The position numbers and the translations under genes are program-made. This document shows positions 36,856 to 46,379 of a stretch of 48,827 nt of DNA, piece after piece (position 1 is the stretch's first letter; each line of letters starts with the position of its first letter). Source of the DNA: CAVQMB01 sp963713445 (GTDB lineage: Bacteria > Pseudomonadota > Gammaproteobacteria > Competibacterales > Competibacteraceae); NCBI GenBank assembly GCA_963713445.1, contig CAVQMB010000034.1, positions 1 to 48,827 of the forward strand. The letters run 5' to 3'. Below the pieces are notes generated by a model. The model did no database searches. It worked only from the letters and a program-made list of their open reading frames with translations, and had not been told where the DNA came from.

Positions 36856-38062
36856 CGACAACCTGGATTTCAGCCGTTTTCCCGATCTGCGTGGCCACTT
36901 CGGTCCTTATGGCGGCCAGTTCGTGGCCGAGACGCTTATGGAGGCGGTTCAGGAATTAACGCAGGCCTACGAGCGCTACCGCAATGACGCTGAATTTCAG
37001 GATGAATTCCGGCACGACCTGACACATTATGTGGGCCGGCCGTCGCCGCTGTACCACGCCGAGCGTTGGAGCCATCAGCTGGGTGGTGCGCAGGTCTATC
37101 TCAAGCGCGAGGACCTCAATCATACTGGCGCCCACAAGATCAATAACACCATCGGCCAGGCGCTGCTGGCCAAACGCATGGGTAAACGCCGTATCATTGC
37201 CGAGACCGGGGCCGGCCAGCACGGCGTTGCGACTGCAACCGTGGCTGCGCGGCTGGGTTTGGACTGTGTGATTTACATGGGCGCGGAAGATATCCAACGG
37301 CAGTCTCCTAACGTCTATCGTATGAAACTGCTGGGCGCTCAGGTGGTGGCGGTGGAATCCGGCTCCAGAACTCTCAAGGATGCCCTGAACGAGGCTTTGC
37401 GCGACTGGGTAACCAATGTCGACGATACCTTCTACATCATCGGAACCGTGGCCGGACCGCATCCTTACCCTATGATGGTGCGCGATTTCAACGCCGTGGT
37501 CGGTCACGAAGTTCGCAACCAGACTCAGGCGCAGTGTGGACGCCTGCCTGACGCGCTGGTGGCCTGTGTTGGCGGGGGCTCCAATGCCATGGGCTTGTTC
37601 TATGCTTTTCTGAACGATCGTGCTGTCGCCCTCTATGGCGTCGAAGCCGGTGGCGAGGGTGTTGAGACCGGTCATCACGCGGCGCCGCTGTCGGCCGGTC
37701 GGGTGGGCGTGCTGCACGGCAACCGGACCTATCTGATGGAAGACGCCGATGGCCAGATCGTCGATACTCATTCGATTTCGGCGGGCCTGGATTATCCCGG
37801 CGTGGGTCCGGAGCACGCTTGGCTGAAGGATACCGGCCGGGCGCACTATGTCACGGCTACTGACCGGGAGACTATGGACGCATTCCATGAACTGACTCGG
37901 GTCGAGGGCATCATTCCCGCGCTGGAGAGTGCCCACGCACTTGCTTTTGCCCGCAAGCTGGCACCGACGCTGGCGGCAGACCGCATCGTTGTGGTCAATC
38001 TTTCCGGTCGGGGCGACAAAGACATCAACACCGTCGCCGCACTCGATGGCATTACTTTGTGA
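36830..38062 (+). CDS. trpB: Tryptophan synthase beta chain
   Basis: PLP enzyme joining indole and serine to tryptophan in a complex with TrpA. The 410-aa product shows the PLP lysine in GAHKINNTIGQ (K103), ETGAGQHGVATATVAARLGL, the PLP phosphate loop VACVGGGSNAMG and VNLSGRGDKDI. Full length and conserved. The start overlaps trpF by 26 nt and the stop overlaps the trpA GTG (GTGA), consistent with coupled synthesis of the alpha-beta complex. Confidence 0.97.
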   Translation: MSTRTIPSSDNLDFSRFPDLRGHFGPYGGQFVAETLMEAVQELTQAYERYRNDAEFQDEFRHDLTHYVGRPSPLYHAERWSHQLGGAQVYLKREDLNHTGAHKINNTIGQALLAKRMGKRRIIAETGAGQHGVATATVAARLGLDCVIYMGAEDIQRQSPNVYRMKLLGAQVVAVESGSRTLKDALNEALRDWVTNVDDTFYIIGTVAGPHPYPMMVRDFNAVVGHEVRNQTQAQCGRLPDALVACVGGGSNAMGLFYAFLNDRAVALYGVEAGGEGVETGHHAAPLSAGRVGVLHGNRTYLMEDADGQIVDTHSISAGLDYPGVGPEHAWLKDTGRAHYVTATDRETMDAFHELTRVEGIIPALESAHALAFARKLAPTLAADRIVVVNLSGRGDKDINTVAALDGITL

Positions 38063-38877
38063 AGCTCATGAGCCGCATTGCTGAGCGTTTTGCAATTCTC
38101 CAGTCAGCCGGCCGTAAGGCGCTGATCCCGTTTGTGACCGCTGGTCATCCGGCTCCACCGATTACCGTGCCGCTGCTACACCGCCTGGTGGCGGCAGGGG
38201 CCGATGTGATCGAACTTGGCGTGCCGTTCTCCGATCCGGTAGCCGACGGGCCCGTGATTCAGAAGGCCGGCGAGCAGGCCCTGGCCCAGGGTATGAACCT
38301 GGCCCGTATTCTGGAACTGGTAGCTGAATTCCGCCGCACCGACTCGCAGACTCCGCTGGTGCTGATGGGCTATCTCAATCCGATGGAAGCCATGGGGCAT
38401 GCCGAGTTCGCCCGCCGGGCGGCTGCCGCCGGCGTTGACGGTGTTTTGACAGTGGATCTGCCGCTGGAAGAGACTGACACCCTGGTGCCGGACCTGCGTG
38501 CGGCCGGCATCGATCCGATTTTTCTCTTGGCGCCAACGAGTTCTGAACGCCGTATCCAGCGTACCGCCGAACTGGCCAGCGGTTATGTCTATTACGTATC
38601 GCTGAAGGGGGTGACCGGTTCCGGGGCGCTCGACGTGGCTGCTGTCAGCCGGCGGTTGGTGTTGATCAGGCGCCATCTGACGCTTCCCGTCGGGGTCGGC
38701 TTCGGTATCAAGGATGCCGCCAGCGCGGCGGCCGTTGGTCAAGTGGCTGACGCCGTGGTCGTGGGCAGCGCCTTGGTGACCCGCATGAGCGAGCTGGCTG
38801 ACGATGAACCACGGCTGCTGAATGAGGTGCCGGCATTGCTGGCAACCATGCGTCAGGCGCTGGACCGGGCAGCATGA
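38059..38877 (+). CDS. trpA: Tryptophan synthase alpha chain
   Basis: Cleaves indole-3-glycerol phosphate to indole and glyceraldehyde-3-phosphate; indole is channelled to TrpB. The 272-aa TIM barrel has both catalytic residues in IELGVPFSDPVADGP: E52 and D63, with the same spacing as E49/D60 in other bacteria. It also has the phosphate-binding GFGIKDA. The GTG at 38059 overlaps the trpB stop; an ATG three codons later is an alternative start. Confidence 0.96.
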   Translation: MKLMSRIAERFAILQSAGRKALIPFVTAGHPAPPITVPLLHRLVAAGADVIELGVPFSDPVADGPVIQKAGEQALAQGMNLARILELVAEFRRTDSQTPLVLMGYLNPMEAMGHAEFARRAAAAGVDGVLTVDLPLEETDTLVPDLRAAGIDPIFLLAPTSSERRIQRTAELASGYVYYVSLKGVTGSGALDVAAVSRRLVLIRRHLTLPVGVGFGIKDAASAAAVGQVADAVVVGSALVTRMSELADDEPRLLNEVPALLATMRQALDRAA

Positions 38878-38903
38878 ACGGCCCGCGGCAGGAGGGCAAG
38901 GCG

Positions 38904-39764
38904 ATGAGTTGGTTTGGCAAGCTGGTTCCTTCGCGGATCCGTACCGAATCCGCCAGCAAGCGGCAGATACCGGAGGGGGTGTGGAGCAAATGCGAGTCCT
39001 GCAACTCGATCCTCTACCGGGCCGAGCTGGAACGCAACCTCAATGTCTGTCCTAAGTGCGGCCATCACATGCGACTCAGTGCCCGGCGCAGGCTGGAGAC
39101 ATTGCTCGACGAGGCCAGTGGCGGCGAGTTGGCAGCCAATCTGGAAGCGGTGGATTTCCTCAAGTTCAAGGACACCAAGCGTTATCGTGACCGCCTGGTG
39201 CAGGCCCAGAAATCCAGCAAGGAAAAGGACGCACTGGTGGCGATGCAGGGTCGTCTCAAGGGGAGCCCGGTGGTGGTCGCGGCATTCGAGTTCAGCTTTA
39301 TGGGCGGCTCGATGGGTTCGGTGGTCGGCGAGCGTTTTGTGCGGGCCGCCCAAGCCGCGCTCGAACACAGTGCGCCGCTTATAGTTTTTACGGCCAGCGG
39401 CGGTGCGCGCATGCAGGAAGCGCTCGTGTCGCTACTGCAAATGGCCAAGACGAGCGCTGCCATTGCGCGGTTGCGGGCGGCAGGTGTGCCCTACGTTGTG
39501 GTGTTGACCGACCCGACGACAGGGGGGGTATCGGCCAGCCTGGCCATGCTCGGGGACATCAACATTGCCGAGCCGCGTGCGTTGATCGGCTTTGCTGGGC
39601 CCCGGGTAATTGAACAGACCGTACGCGAGAAACTGCCTGAAGGCTTTCAGCGTAGCGAATTTCTGCTCGATCATGGTGCTATCGACATGATTGTTGACCG
39701 CCGTCAGTTGCGGGACCGGCTGGCCTCGCTGCTGGCACTTTTATGCCGCGCGCCGCGTAGCTGA
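38904..39764 (+). CDS. accD: Acetyl-CoA carboxylase carboxyltransferase beta subunit
   Basis: AccD, with AccA, transfers CO2 from biotin to acetyl-CoA, making malonyl-CoA for fatty acid synthesis. The 286-aa product starts MSWFGKLVPS, has the zinc ribbon C30-x2-C33...C49-x2-C52, then the crotonase-fold carboxyltransferase domain with TASGGARMQEAL, TDPTTGGVSASLAMLGDI and GFAGPRVIEQTV. I choose 38904 because AGGAGG stands 9-10 nt upstream. An upstream in-frame ATG at 38874 overlaps the trpA stop but would place this ribosome-binding site inside the gene. Confidence 0.96.
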   Translation: MSWFGKLVPSRIRTESASKRQIPEGVWSKCESCNSILYRAELERNLNVCPKCGHHMRLSARRRLETLLDEASGGELAANLEAVDFLKFKDTKRYRDRLVQAQKSSKEKDALVAMQGRLKGSPVVVAAFEFSFMGGSMGSVVGERFVRAAQAALEHSAPLIVFTASGGARMQEALVSLLQMAKTSAAIARLRAAGVPYVVVLTDPTTGGVSASLAMLGDINIAEPRALIGFAGPRVIEQTVREKLPEGFQRSEFLLDHGAIDMIVDRRQLRDRLASLLALLCRAPRS

Positions 39765-39766
39765 AA

Positions 39767-41077
39767 TTGGTTGCTGTCAGTCCGTTGCCGTTGCCGCGCT
39801 TCAATGCCCTGGGCGACTGGTTGGCATGGCAGGAGCGGTTGCATCCGAACGCCATTGACCTTGGTCTTGAGCGGGTTCGGGTAGTACTAGAGCGGCTGGC
39901 TCTGGAACGTCCCGAGTATCCAGTTATCACGGTGGGTGGCACCAATGGCAAGGGTTCCACGGTGGCGTTTCTGGATGCTATGCTGCGGGCTGCGGGCTAC
40001 CGCACCGGCGTCTATACCTCACCGCATATCCTGCGCTACAACGAGCGGGTGCGGGTCGTCGGCCGGGAGGCTGACGACGTGGAGCTGTGCGCCGCTTTCG
40101 CCCGAATTGATAATGCCCGGTCCGATATTTCACTGACCTATTTCGAATTTGGCACGCTGGCGGCGCTGGATATTTTCAAAGCGACTGATATTGATGTGGC
40201 GTTGCTGGAAGTAGGTCTGGGTGGTCGTCTGGATGCCGTCAACGCCATCGATGCTGATTGCGCGATAGTCACTACGGTGGATCTCGATCACTGTGCCTGG
40301 CTGGGACCGGATCGCGAGTCGATAGGGTTTGAAAAGGCGGGCATTTTCCGGCCGGGTCGTCCCGCTATCTGCGCTGATCCGCAGCCACCGGCCAGTCTGC
40401 TGCGCCAGGCTCAAGTCAGCGGTGCCGAGCTGTACCGCAGTGGGGTCGATTACCGGTTCCGGCGGGAGGCCGACGGCTGGGCCTGGCAGGGGCCGGCACG
40501 GGCGCTGGAGCGGCTGCCGTTGCCGCCACTGACCGGTTACTACCAACTGGCCAATGCGGCGGCTGCGGTGATGGCGCTGGCCAGCCTGCAAGGACGGTTA
40601 CCGCTGGCGGATGAAGCGCTACGGAGCGGCATCGCGGCGGTTTGTCTTAAGGGGCGGTTCCAAACCGTCCCCGGCGCGGTGGAATGGATTTATGACGTCG
40701 CCCACAATCCCCAGGCTGCCCGGGCAGTGGCGCGCACCCTGGCGCAACGGCCCTGCCGCGGGCGTACCCACCTCGTGCTGGCGATGCTGCAGGACAAGGA
40801 CTGCGCTGCGGTTGCACGAGAGCTGGCGGGAGTGGCGGATACCTGGCAGCTTGCCGGGCTTGCCGGGGGGCGAGGTCAGACCGGCGCCGATCTGGCGCGG
40901 GTGCTAACCGGTGCCGGGATTGCTGGTATGATTTCGGTCGCGGATGACGTCGCCGCAGCCTGCGTCGCAGCGGCCTCTGCAGCCCATCCGGGGGATCGGG
41001 TCGTGGTGTGCGGATCTTTCCACACTGTCGCCAGTGCCTTGCAGTGGGCCCAGACTGAAGAGGTGGAATGTGGATAG
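39767..41077 (+). CDS. folC: Folylpolyglutamate synthase / dihydrofolate synthase
   Basis: Adds glutamate to dihydropteroate and to folates. Mur-ligase-like fold, 436 aa: ATP-binding VGGTNGKGSTVAFLD, SPHILRYNERVRV, LEVGLGGRLDAVNA, TTVDLDHCAWLG, and in the C-terminal domain YDVAHNPQAARAV. The TTG at 39767, two nt after the accD stop, is the best-placed start, although the ribosome-binding site is weak. It overlaps the next gene by 8 nt. Confidence 0.94.
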   Translation: MVAVSPLPLPRFNALGDWLAWQERLHPNAIDLGLERVRVVLERLALERPEYPVITVGGTNGKGSTVAFLDAMLRAAGYRTGVYTSPHILRYNERVRVVGREADDVELCAAFARIDNARSDISLTYFEFGTLAALDIFKATDIDVALLEVGLGGRLDAVNAIDADCAIVTTVDLDHCAWLGPDRESIGFEKAGIFRPGRPAICADPQPPASLLRQAQVSGAELYRSGVDYRFRREADGWAWQGPARALERLPLPPLTGYYQLANAAAAVMALASLQGRLPLADEALRSGIAAVCLKGRFQTVPGAVEWIYDVAHNPQAARAVARTLAQRPCRGRTHLVLAMLQDKDCAAVARELAGVADTWQLAGLAGGRGQTGADLARVLTGAGIAGMISVADDVAAACVAAASAAHPGDRVVVCGSFHTVASALQWAQTEEVECG

Positions 41078-42023
41078 ACAGTTGCAGCAGCGCTTGTTGG
41101 GCGCAGCCATCGTGGTAGCAGTGACTGTGATCTTTGTGCCGGAATTGGTGCGCCAGCCCCAGCAGACCGCTTCGCAGCCGGCCAACTCGGAGGCGAATCA
41201 AACCACCGTGATTACTATGGCGAAGCCGTCGCCGGCCACGCCGCCGGCGGCGACTGCCCCTACATCAGCGACGTCTTCGGAAAGTGCTAGCCGGGCGGCG
41301 CCAGGGGCTACAGTGAAGCACGAAGCGTCCGCAGCTGCGCCAGCGGCGGCGTCGACCATGACCGGAGAGCCACCACGCCCGGTGGCGCCGGCCGCGACCG
41401 GCGTGCCACAGCGGCAGGAAGGCCAGTCCGACGGGCATCGAAGCGTACAGCAACCGGCCGAGAAACAGCAGGTGCCTCAACGGCAGCCCGTTGAACGCCG
41501 GAAAGCCGAGCAACGCCGGCTTAAGCAGCACCGTCAAGCTGCGCAGCACCGTGCCGAACAACAACCTACGCGGCGTCAGCTTGATCAATCCGGGGCCAAT
41601 GACCGTGGTAGCCGGACAAGCAAGGCAGCGCCTAGTGCGGCACCCGCCGCGAAAACGGCCGGATTGCCGCCGATTCACCTGATCGGTGAGCCGATGACCG
41701 ACTACAAACAGCAGGTAGCGCGCCGCGACACTCGCCCGTTGGCGTCTCAGCAGGCCCGGGCACGGAGTGGTGCCCAGGTTGAGCAGCCACGCTGGATGGT
41801 GCAAGTCGGCAGTTTCGCCGAGATCAAGCACGCCGAGAAGTTGCGCGATCGACTGCAGGCGCATCATTTCGCTGCCATCCTGACGCCCGTACGCGTGGAC
41901 GGCAAGACGTTGTACCGGGTGCGGATCGGACCGCATTCTAGCCGTGCGCGCGGCGAGCGCACCCGTGAACGGCTGCAGCGCCAGCTCGGGATCAACGGTG
42001 CCCTGGTTCCTGTCTACCAATGA
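41070..42023 (+). CDS. dedD: SPOR-domain cell-division protein (DedD-like)
   Basis: Membrane-anchored peptidoglycan-binding protein of the division septum, 317 aa. A short cytoplasmic tail is followed by one membrane segment (about 9-26, LLGAAIVVAVTVIFVPEL). A long low-complexity Ala/Pro/Gln/Arg periplasmic linker (about 35-235) follows, and then a C-terminal SPOR domain starting WMVQVGSFAEIKHAEKLRDR and ending YRVRIGPHSSRARGERTRER. The GTG at 41070 has AGAGG just upstream and gives the right N-terminus; the open frame upstream overlaps folC. The neighbours folC and cvpA are the usual ones. Confidence 0.92.
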   Translation: MDRQLQQRLLGAAIVVAVTVIFVPELVRQPQQTASQPANSEANQTTVITMAKPSPATPPAATAPTSATSSESASRAAPGATVKHEASAAAPAAASTMTGEPPRPVAPAATGVPQRQEGQSDGHRSVQQPAEKQQVPQRQPVERRKAEQRRLKQHRQAAQHRAEQQPTRRQLDQSGANDRGSRTSKAAPSAAPAAKTAGLPPIHLIGEPMTDYKQQVARRDTRPLASQQARARSGAQVEQPRWMVQVGSFAEIKHAEKLRDRLQAHHFAAILTPVRVDGKTLYRVRIGPHSSRARGERTRERLQRQLGINGALVPVYQ

Positions 42024-42037
42024 GTGAATAGGCTGTG

Positions 42038-42655
42038 ATGCTGCATGAATTGACCCTGATCGATTACGCCATCCTGGCAATACTGGTCTTGTCTATCCTG
42101 ATTGGCCTGTGGCGCGGTTTTCTCAGGGAATTCATTTCACTGGCAACCTGGGCTGCCGCATTCGTCATTGGGTTTCGTTTTGCCGAGGATATGAGTGTGT
42201 ATCTGGCGCCTTATGTCGGCTCGCCCGGAGTGCGCGCCGTTCTGGCCTTTGGTGGCCTGTTTCTCGCTACCCTTGCGCTTGGCGGACTGATTAATATTCT
42301 GGTCACCCAGCTGGTGCGTGGCACCGGACTGGGTGGTACCGACCGGTTGGTCGGGTTCGTCTTTGGCGGTGTGCGTGGCGCGGCGCTGATCGGCGCCCTG
42401 ATTCTGGCCGCCACGCTGACACCACTGCCGCAATCGGGCTGGTGGCAGCATTCGAAGATGATTCCCTATTTTGAGCCGCTGGCACTTTGGATGCGGGAAC
42501 AGTTGCCGCGGCGTTTCGCCGAACCCTTCGTGTTTCCCAACGAACTCGCGGCGAGGTCGGCACCCGCTGGGTCTGGCACGGTGCTGGGTGATCCGGTCAA
42601 AGACGGCACGCTGCCGAGTACCGGTGGGACCGGCGCTTCTTCCCTGACCAACTGA
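42038..42655 (+). CDS. cvpA: CvpA family membrane protein
   Basis: Inner-membrane protein of 205 aa with about four hydrophobic segments (7-25, 30-48, 65-88, 105-127) and the family's conserved opening LIDYAILAILVLSILIGLWR with GFLREFISLATW. CvpA is linked to colicin V production and envelope homeostasis. It is almost always encoded just upstream of purF, as here (10-nt gap). A GTG directly precedes the ATG at 42038 and cannot be excluded as start. The C-terminal 40 residues are Gly/Ser/Thr-rich and variable. Confidence 0.93.
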   Translation: MLHELTLIDYAILAILVLSILIGLWRGFLREFISLATWAAAFVIGFRFAEDMSVYLAPYVGSPGVRAVLAFGGLFLATLALGGLINILVTQLVRGTGLGGTDRLVGFVFGGVRGAALIGALILAATLTPLPQSGWWQHSKMIPYFEPLALWMREQLPRRFAEPFVFPNELAARSAPAGSGTVLGDPVKDGTLPSTGGTGASSLTN

Positions 42656-42665
42656 GCAGATCTTC

Positions 42666-44189
42666 ATGTGCGGTATCATTGGCTTAATGGCCCAAGGGCC
42701 AGTGAATCAGGCGCTGTTTGACGGCCTGACGGTACTTCAGCATCGCGGTCAGGATGCGGCCGGCATGGTGACCTGTGACCATGGCCGACTGCGTCTACGC
42801 AAGGATATGGGCCTCGTCCGAGATGTCATCCGCACGCGCCATATGCGTCGTCTGAGTGGTAATGTCGGCATCGGCCATGTGCGCTATCCGACGGCCGGAG
42901 GTGACACCGATCCAGCCGAGGCGCAGCCGTTTTTTGTCAATTCACCGTTCGGGATCACCCTGGCCCACAATGGCAATCTGACGAACGCGGGCCCGCTAAA
43001 ACGGGCATTGTTTGAGGCCGACCGGCGCCACATCAACACCGATTCCGACTCCGAGATCCTGCTCAACGTATTCGCCCATGAGCTGCAGGCATGCAGCGGC
43101 CTGCAACCAACCCCGGATCAGCTATTCGCTGCAGTCGCCGCGGTGCACCGGCGGGTGCGGGGGGCCTATGCAGTGGTCGCACTGGTGATAGGCCAGGGTA
43201 TACTGGCCTTCCGCGATCCTCATGGCATTCGTCCGCTGGTGTTTGGGCGGCGCGATACGCCGACGGGCCCCGAGTATCTGGTCGCTTCGGAAAGCGTGGC
43301 ACTGGATGCCTTGGGGTTCGAGCGGCTGCGCGATGTGGCTCCGGGCGAGGCTGTGCTATTCACCGAGGACGGCCGGCTGTTCACTCGGCAGTGTGCCGAG
43401 CAGCCACAACTGATCCCATGCTTGTTCGAGTATGTTTACCTGGCGCGGCCCGACTCCGTGCTGGACGGTGTCTCCGTGCATCGGGCCCGGCTGCGCATGG
43501 GTGACGTGCTGGCCGAACGACTGCGCCGTGACTGGCCTGACAATGATATCGACGTCGTCATTCCGATTCCGGACAGCAGTCGTGCCTCAGCGTTGCAGCT
43601 GGCTCTGGCGCTGGGTTTGACCTACCGCGAAGGTTTTGTTAAAAATCGTTATATTGCCCGCACATTCATCATGCCCGGTCAGGCGGTGCGGCAAAAATCG
43701 GTGCGCCAGAAGCTGAATGCTATCGATCTGGAGTTTAGGGACAAGAATGTGCTCTTGGTCGACGATTCGATCGTGCGGGGTACGACGGCCCGCCAGATCG
43801 TACAGATGGCACGTGATGCCGGTGCCCGCAAGGTCTATTTCGCATCAGCGGCGCCCCCGGTGCGCTACCCCAACGTCTACGGCATTGATATGCCCAGCGT
43901 CGACGAACTGGTGGCGCATGACCGGGGCGTGGAGGAAATCGCTCGTGCCATTGGTGCCGACCGGCTGATCTTCCAGGATCTGTCCGACCTGGAGCAGGCA
44001 GTGCGGGTTGGTAATCCGGCCCTGGAGCGTTTCGACAGCTCTTGTTTTTCCGGTGAGTATGTCACCGGAGACATTGACGCCGATTATCTGCAGGTCCTGG
44101 AACGGCAGCGTGCTGACGAGGTCAAGAGCCATCGCCGACATGAGGGAGAGTCGGAGGGCGATGTGCTCGATCTGCATAATGCATCATAG
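42666..44189 (+). CDS. purF: Amidophosphoribosyltransferase
   Basis: First committed enzyme of purine synthesis: PRPP plus glutamine to phosphoribosylamine. The 507-aa product has the N-terminal nucleophile Cys2 (MCGIIGLM, so Met is removed), glutamine-domain motifs LQHRGQDAAGM, HVRYPTAGG and AHNGNLTN, and the PRPP-binding VLLVDDSIVRGTTARQI. Full length. A poor hairpin followed by seven T lies just after the stop. Confidence 0.96.
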   Translation: MCGIIGLMAQGPVNQALFDGLTVLQHRGQDAAGMVTCDHGRLRLRKDMGLVRDVIRTRHMRRLSGNVGIGHVRYPTAGGDTDPAEAQPFFVNSPFGITLAHNGNLTNAGPLKRALFEADRRHINTDSDSEILLNVFAHELQACSGLQPTPDQLFAAVAAVHRRVRGAYAVVALVIGQGILAFRDPHGIRPLVFGRRDTPTGPEYLVASESVALDALGFERLRDVAPGEAVLFTEDGRLFTRQCAEQPQLIPCLFEYVYLARPDSVLDGVSVHRARLRMGDVLAERLRRDWPDNDIDVVIPIPDSSRASALQLALALGLTYREGFVKNRYIARTFIMPGQAVRQKSVRQKLNAIDLEFRDKNVLLVDDSIVRGTTARQIVQMARDAGARKVYFASAAPPVRYPNVYGIDMPSVDELVAHDRGVEEIARAIGADRLIFQDLSDLEQAVRVGNPALERFDSSCFSGEYVTGDIDADYLQVLERQRADEVKSHRRHEGESEGDVLDLHNAS

Positions 44190-44379
44190 TTTTTGACATC
44201 GCCCATGGATCGGCAGTAGGCTTTTTTTGCGCCGATTTGATCCACAGCTTGCGAGGCGCACGAGAAATTTCGCTAAAGCGGGGGTAGACCTGCTTTGGCC
44301 CCGCACAGGCAGGTTTGTCCTTACCGGGGTGGCGCTACTCCTCAGGATCAGTTCCGTCAGCGCTAACCTGGAGACCGTT
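44190..44379 (+). promoter_or_regulatory. Intergenic region between purF and metZ
   Basis: About 190 bp without a conserved protein. It starts with a weak stem (GCC...GGC, 44202-44222) followed by T7 at 44222-44228, a possible purF terminator. Further on, ACCTGC/GCAGGT arms (44288-44314) can form a stem with a 15-nt loop. It may carry the metZ promoter and leader. I could not match it to a known SAM riboswitch by eye. Confidence 0.35.
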
Positions 44380-45582
44380 ATGATTCCGCAGGATTCAGAT
44401 TGCCCTGAGCTCGGTTTCGCCAGCCTGGCTGTTAGAGCCGGCCAGGTCCGAACTGCCGAGGGTGAAAACGCCGAGCCCATTTTCACGACGTCCAGCTTCA
44501 CCTACAACAGTGCGGCTCAGGCCGCGGCCCGGTTTGCCGAAACCGAACCGGGCAACATCTATTCGCGCTTCACTAATCCAACCGTGCGCACCTTCGAGCA
44601 GCGGCTGGCTGCGCTTGAAGGAGGCGCGGCTTGTGTTGCTACGGCTTCCGGTATGGCGGCGATTCTGGCGACTTGTTTGGGTCTACTGCAAAGCGGTGAT
44701 CACATCGTATCGGCCGGTAATATTTTCGGCAGTACCGTCAGTCTGTTCAGCAAATATCTGCGGCGTTGTGGCATAACCACTACGTTTGTGCCCCTGACCG
44801 ACCTCGATGCCTGGCAGGCGGCGCTGCGACCGGAGACCCGGCTGCTGTTCCTTGAGACACCCTCCAATCCACTGACTGAGCTCGCCGATATCAGCGCACT
44901 GGCGGAACTCGCCCATGATCACGGTGCGCTGCTGGCAGTCGATAATTGTTTCTGCACGCCGGCGTTGCAGCGGCCGCTGGCGCTGGGCGCCGATCTGGTG
45001 ATTCATTCGGCCACCAAATATCTGGATGGCCAGGGGCGTTGCCTGGGCGGGGCGGTGGTGGGTGATGAACGGCAGGTCGGTAAGGATATTCTGGGATTTC
45101 TACGTACGGCCGGACCCAGCATGAGCCCTTTCAACGCCTGGGTGTTTCTCAAAGGCCTGGAAACACTGCCGATACGGATGCGGGCGCACTGCGCCAACGC
45201 TCAGCGGGTGGCGGAATGGCTGGAACTGCAGCCGGCGGTCGAGCGGGTGCATTATCCTGGCCTGCCCAGTCATCCACAGCATGCGCTGGCCGGGCGTCAG
45301 CAACGTGGCTACGGCGGCATCGTGTCGTTCGAGGTGAGCGGTGGACGGGATGCCGCCTGGCGGGTGATCGACAGCACCCGTCTGTTGTCGATCACTGCGA
45401 ATCTGGGCGATGCCAAGAGTACCGTAACCCATCCGGCGAGCACCACTCACGGCCGGTTGAGCCAGTCCGAGCGTGATCGCGCGGGTGTCCGCGAAGGTCT
45501 CATCCGGGTGTCGGTGGGTCTGGAAGACTGTGATGATATTGTTGCCGATCTGGCGCGCGGCCTGGGACATTTGCCGATTTGA
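44380..45582 (+). CDS. metZ: O-succinylhomoserine sulfhydrylase
   Basis: PLP enzyme making homocysteine from O-succinylhomoserine and sulfide, the direct sulfhydrylation route to methionine. The 400-aa Cys/Met-metabolism fold has IYSRFTNPTVRTFEQRLAAL, ATASGMAAI, FLETPSNPL, VDNCFCTPALQRPL and the PLP lysine in HSATKYLDGQGR (K213). The C-terminal SITANLGDAKSTVTHPASTTH is the usual end motif. I start at 44380 (MIPQDSD), with GGAG 7-8 nt upstream; the frame is open for 51 more codons without homology. Position after purF matches many relatives. Confidence 0.93.
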   Translation: MIPQDSDCPELGFASLAVRAGQVRTAEGENAEPIFTTSSFTYNSAAQAAARFAETEPGNIYSRFTNPTVRTFEQRLAALEGGAACVATASGMAAILATCLGLLQSGDHIVSAGNIFGSTVSLFSKYLRRCGITTTFVPLTDLDAWQAALRPETRLLFLETPSNPLTELADISALAELAHDHGALLAVDNCFCTPALQRPLALGADLVIHSATKYLDGQGRCLGGAVVGDERQVGKDILGFLRTAGPSMSPFNAWVFLKGLETLPIRMRAHCANAQRVAEWLELQPAVERVHYPGLPSHPQHALAGRQQRGYGGIVSFEVSGGRDAAWRVIDSTRLLSITANLGDAKSTVTHPASTTHGRLSQSERDRAGVREGLIRVSVGLEDCDDIVADLARGLGHLPI

Positions 45583-46280
45583 TGATTCGCGCACTGAGTT
45601 TCGATCTGGACGACACCTTGTGGGACATCGGGCCGACCATCGGCCGGGCGGAACAGGCCTTGCAACGCTGGTTGCGGCAGCGGCATCCGGCTATTCCTGC
45701 CCGGTTCAGTGCGCTGGAGCTGCGCCAGCTCTGCACTGAGATCGCCAGCGAACGCCCTGATATCGCACACGACCGCAGCCTGTTGCGCCAGCACGCCCTC
45801 AAGCGCGCTGCTGACCAGGTTGGTGAGTCTACATTCTGCGAACGGACCGCGTTTCAGGTGTTCCATAACGCGCGCAATGACATCCAGTTCTTTGCCGACG
45901 CCCTACCCACACTGCAACGCCTGGAGGCGCGCTTCCCGCTGGCGGCGTTGTCGAACGGCAACGCTGATCTCAGCCTCATCGGGATCGACCATCTGTTCCG
46001 GGTGATGCTCAACCCCGCGGTGACCGGACTGACCAAGCCGGATCCGGCGATGTATCAGGCCCTCTGCGAGCAGCTTGGCGTACAACCGGGTGAGGTGGTG
46101 CATGTGGGTGATGATCCGGAAACGGATGTGGTCGGTGCCGCCCAGGCCGGTTTGCGGACTGTCTGGGTCAATCGCGCCGGGCGGCGCTGGCCGTTGCGGC
46201 AAGCAGCGGCCGATGCCGAAGTTCGTACCTTGAGCGAATTACTGGTGGTGCTGGCGGTGTGGGAACGGCAGGCAGGCTGA
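45582..46280 (+). CDS. HAD-family phosphatase (YigB-like)
   Basis: 232-aa haloacid-dehalogenase-fold hydrolase: motif I FDLDDTLWD (about 7-15) with the nucleophile Asp, motif II LSNGN, motif III Lys in TKPDPAMY and motif IV VGDDPETDVVGA. The helical cap between motifs I and II and the general sequence resemble E. coli YigB, a flavin-pathway (5-amino-6-ribitylamino-uracil phosphate) phosphatase; broad-substrate relatives exist. The start overlaps the metZ stop (TGATG). Confidence 0.87.
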   Translation: MIRALSFDLDDTLWDIGPTIGRAEQALQRWLRQRHPAIPARFSALELRQLCTEIASERPDIAHDRSLLRQHALKRAADQVGESTFCERTAFQVFHNARNDIQFFADALPTLQRLEARFPLAALSNGNADLSLIGIDHLFRVMLNPAVTGLTKPDPAMYQALCEQLGVQPGEVVHVGDDPETDVVGAAQAGLRTVWVNRAGRRWPLRQAAADAEVRTLSELLVVLAVWERQAG

Positions 46281-46353
46281 TTGGATGCGCCAGCGGGCGC
46301 TGCAGCGGGTTCAGCGCTGACCAGCCTGCCGCCCGTGCCTCATTCGTAGCGTC

Positions 46354-46373
46354 GCAGCCTGCCACATGGCTGC
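46354..46373. terminator. Weak hairpin between convergent genes
   Basis: A 6-bp stem GCAGCC/GGCTGC with an 8-nt loop in the 99-bp gap between the HAD gene and the convergent cytochrome c'-like gene. No T-run follows, so the call rests mainly on position. Confidence 0.3.
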
Positions 46374-46379
46374 CAGTAC

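Noticed and set aside
44190..44379. SAM riboswitch before metZ
   Set aside because: No match by eye to a known SAM-binding core; kept only as an unexplained leader.
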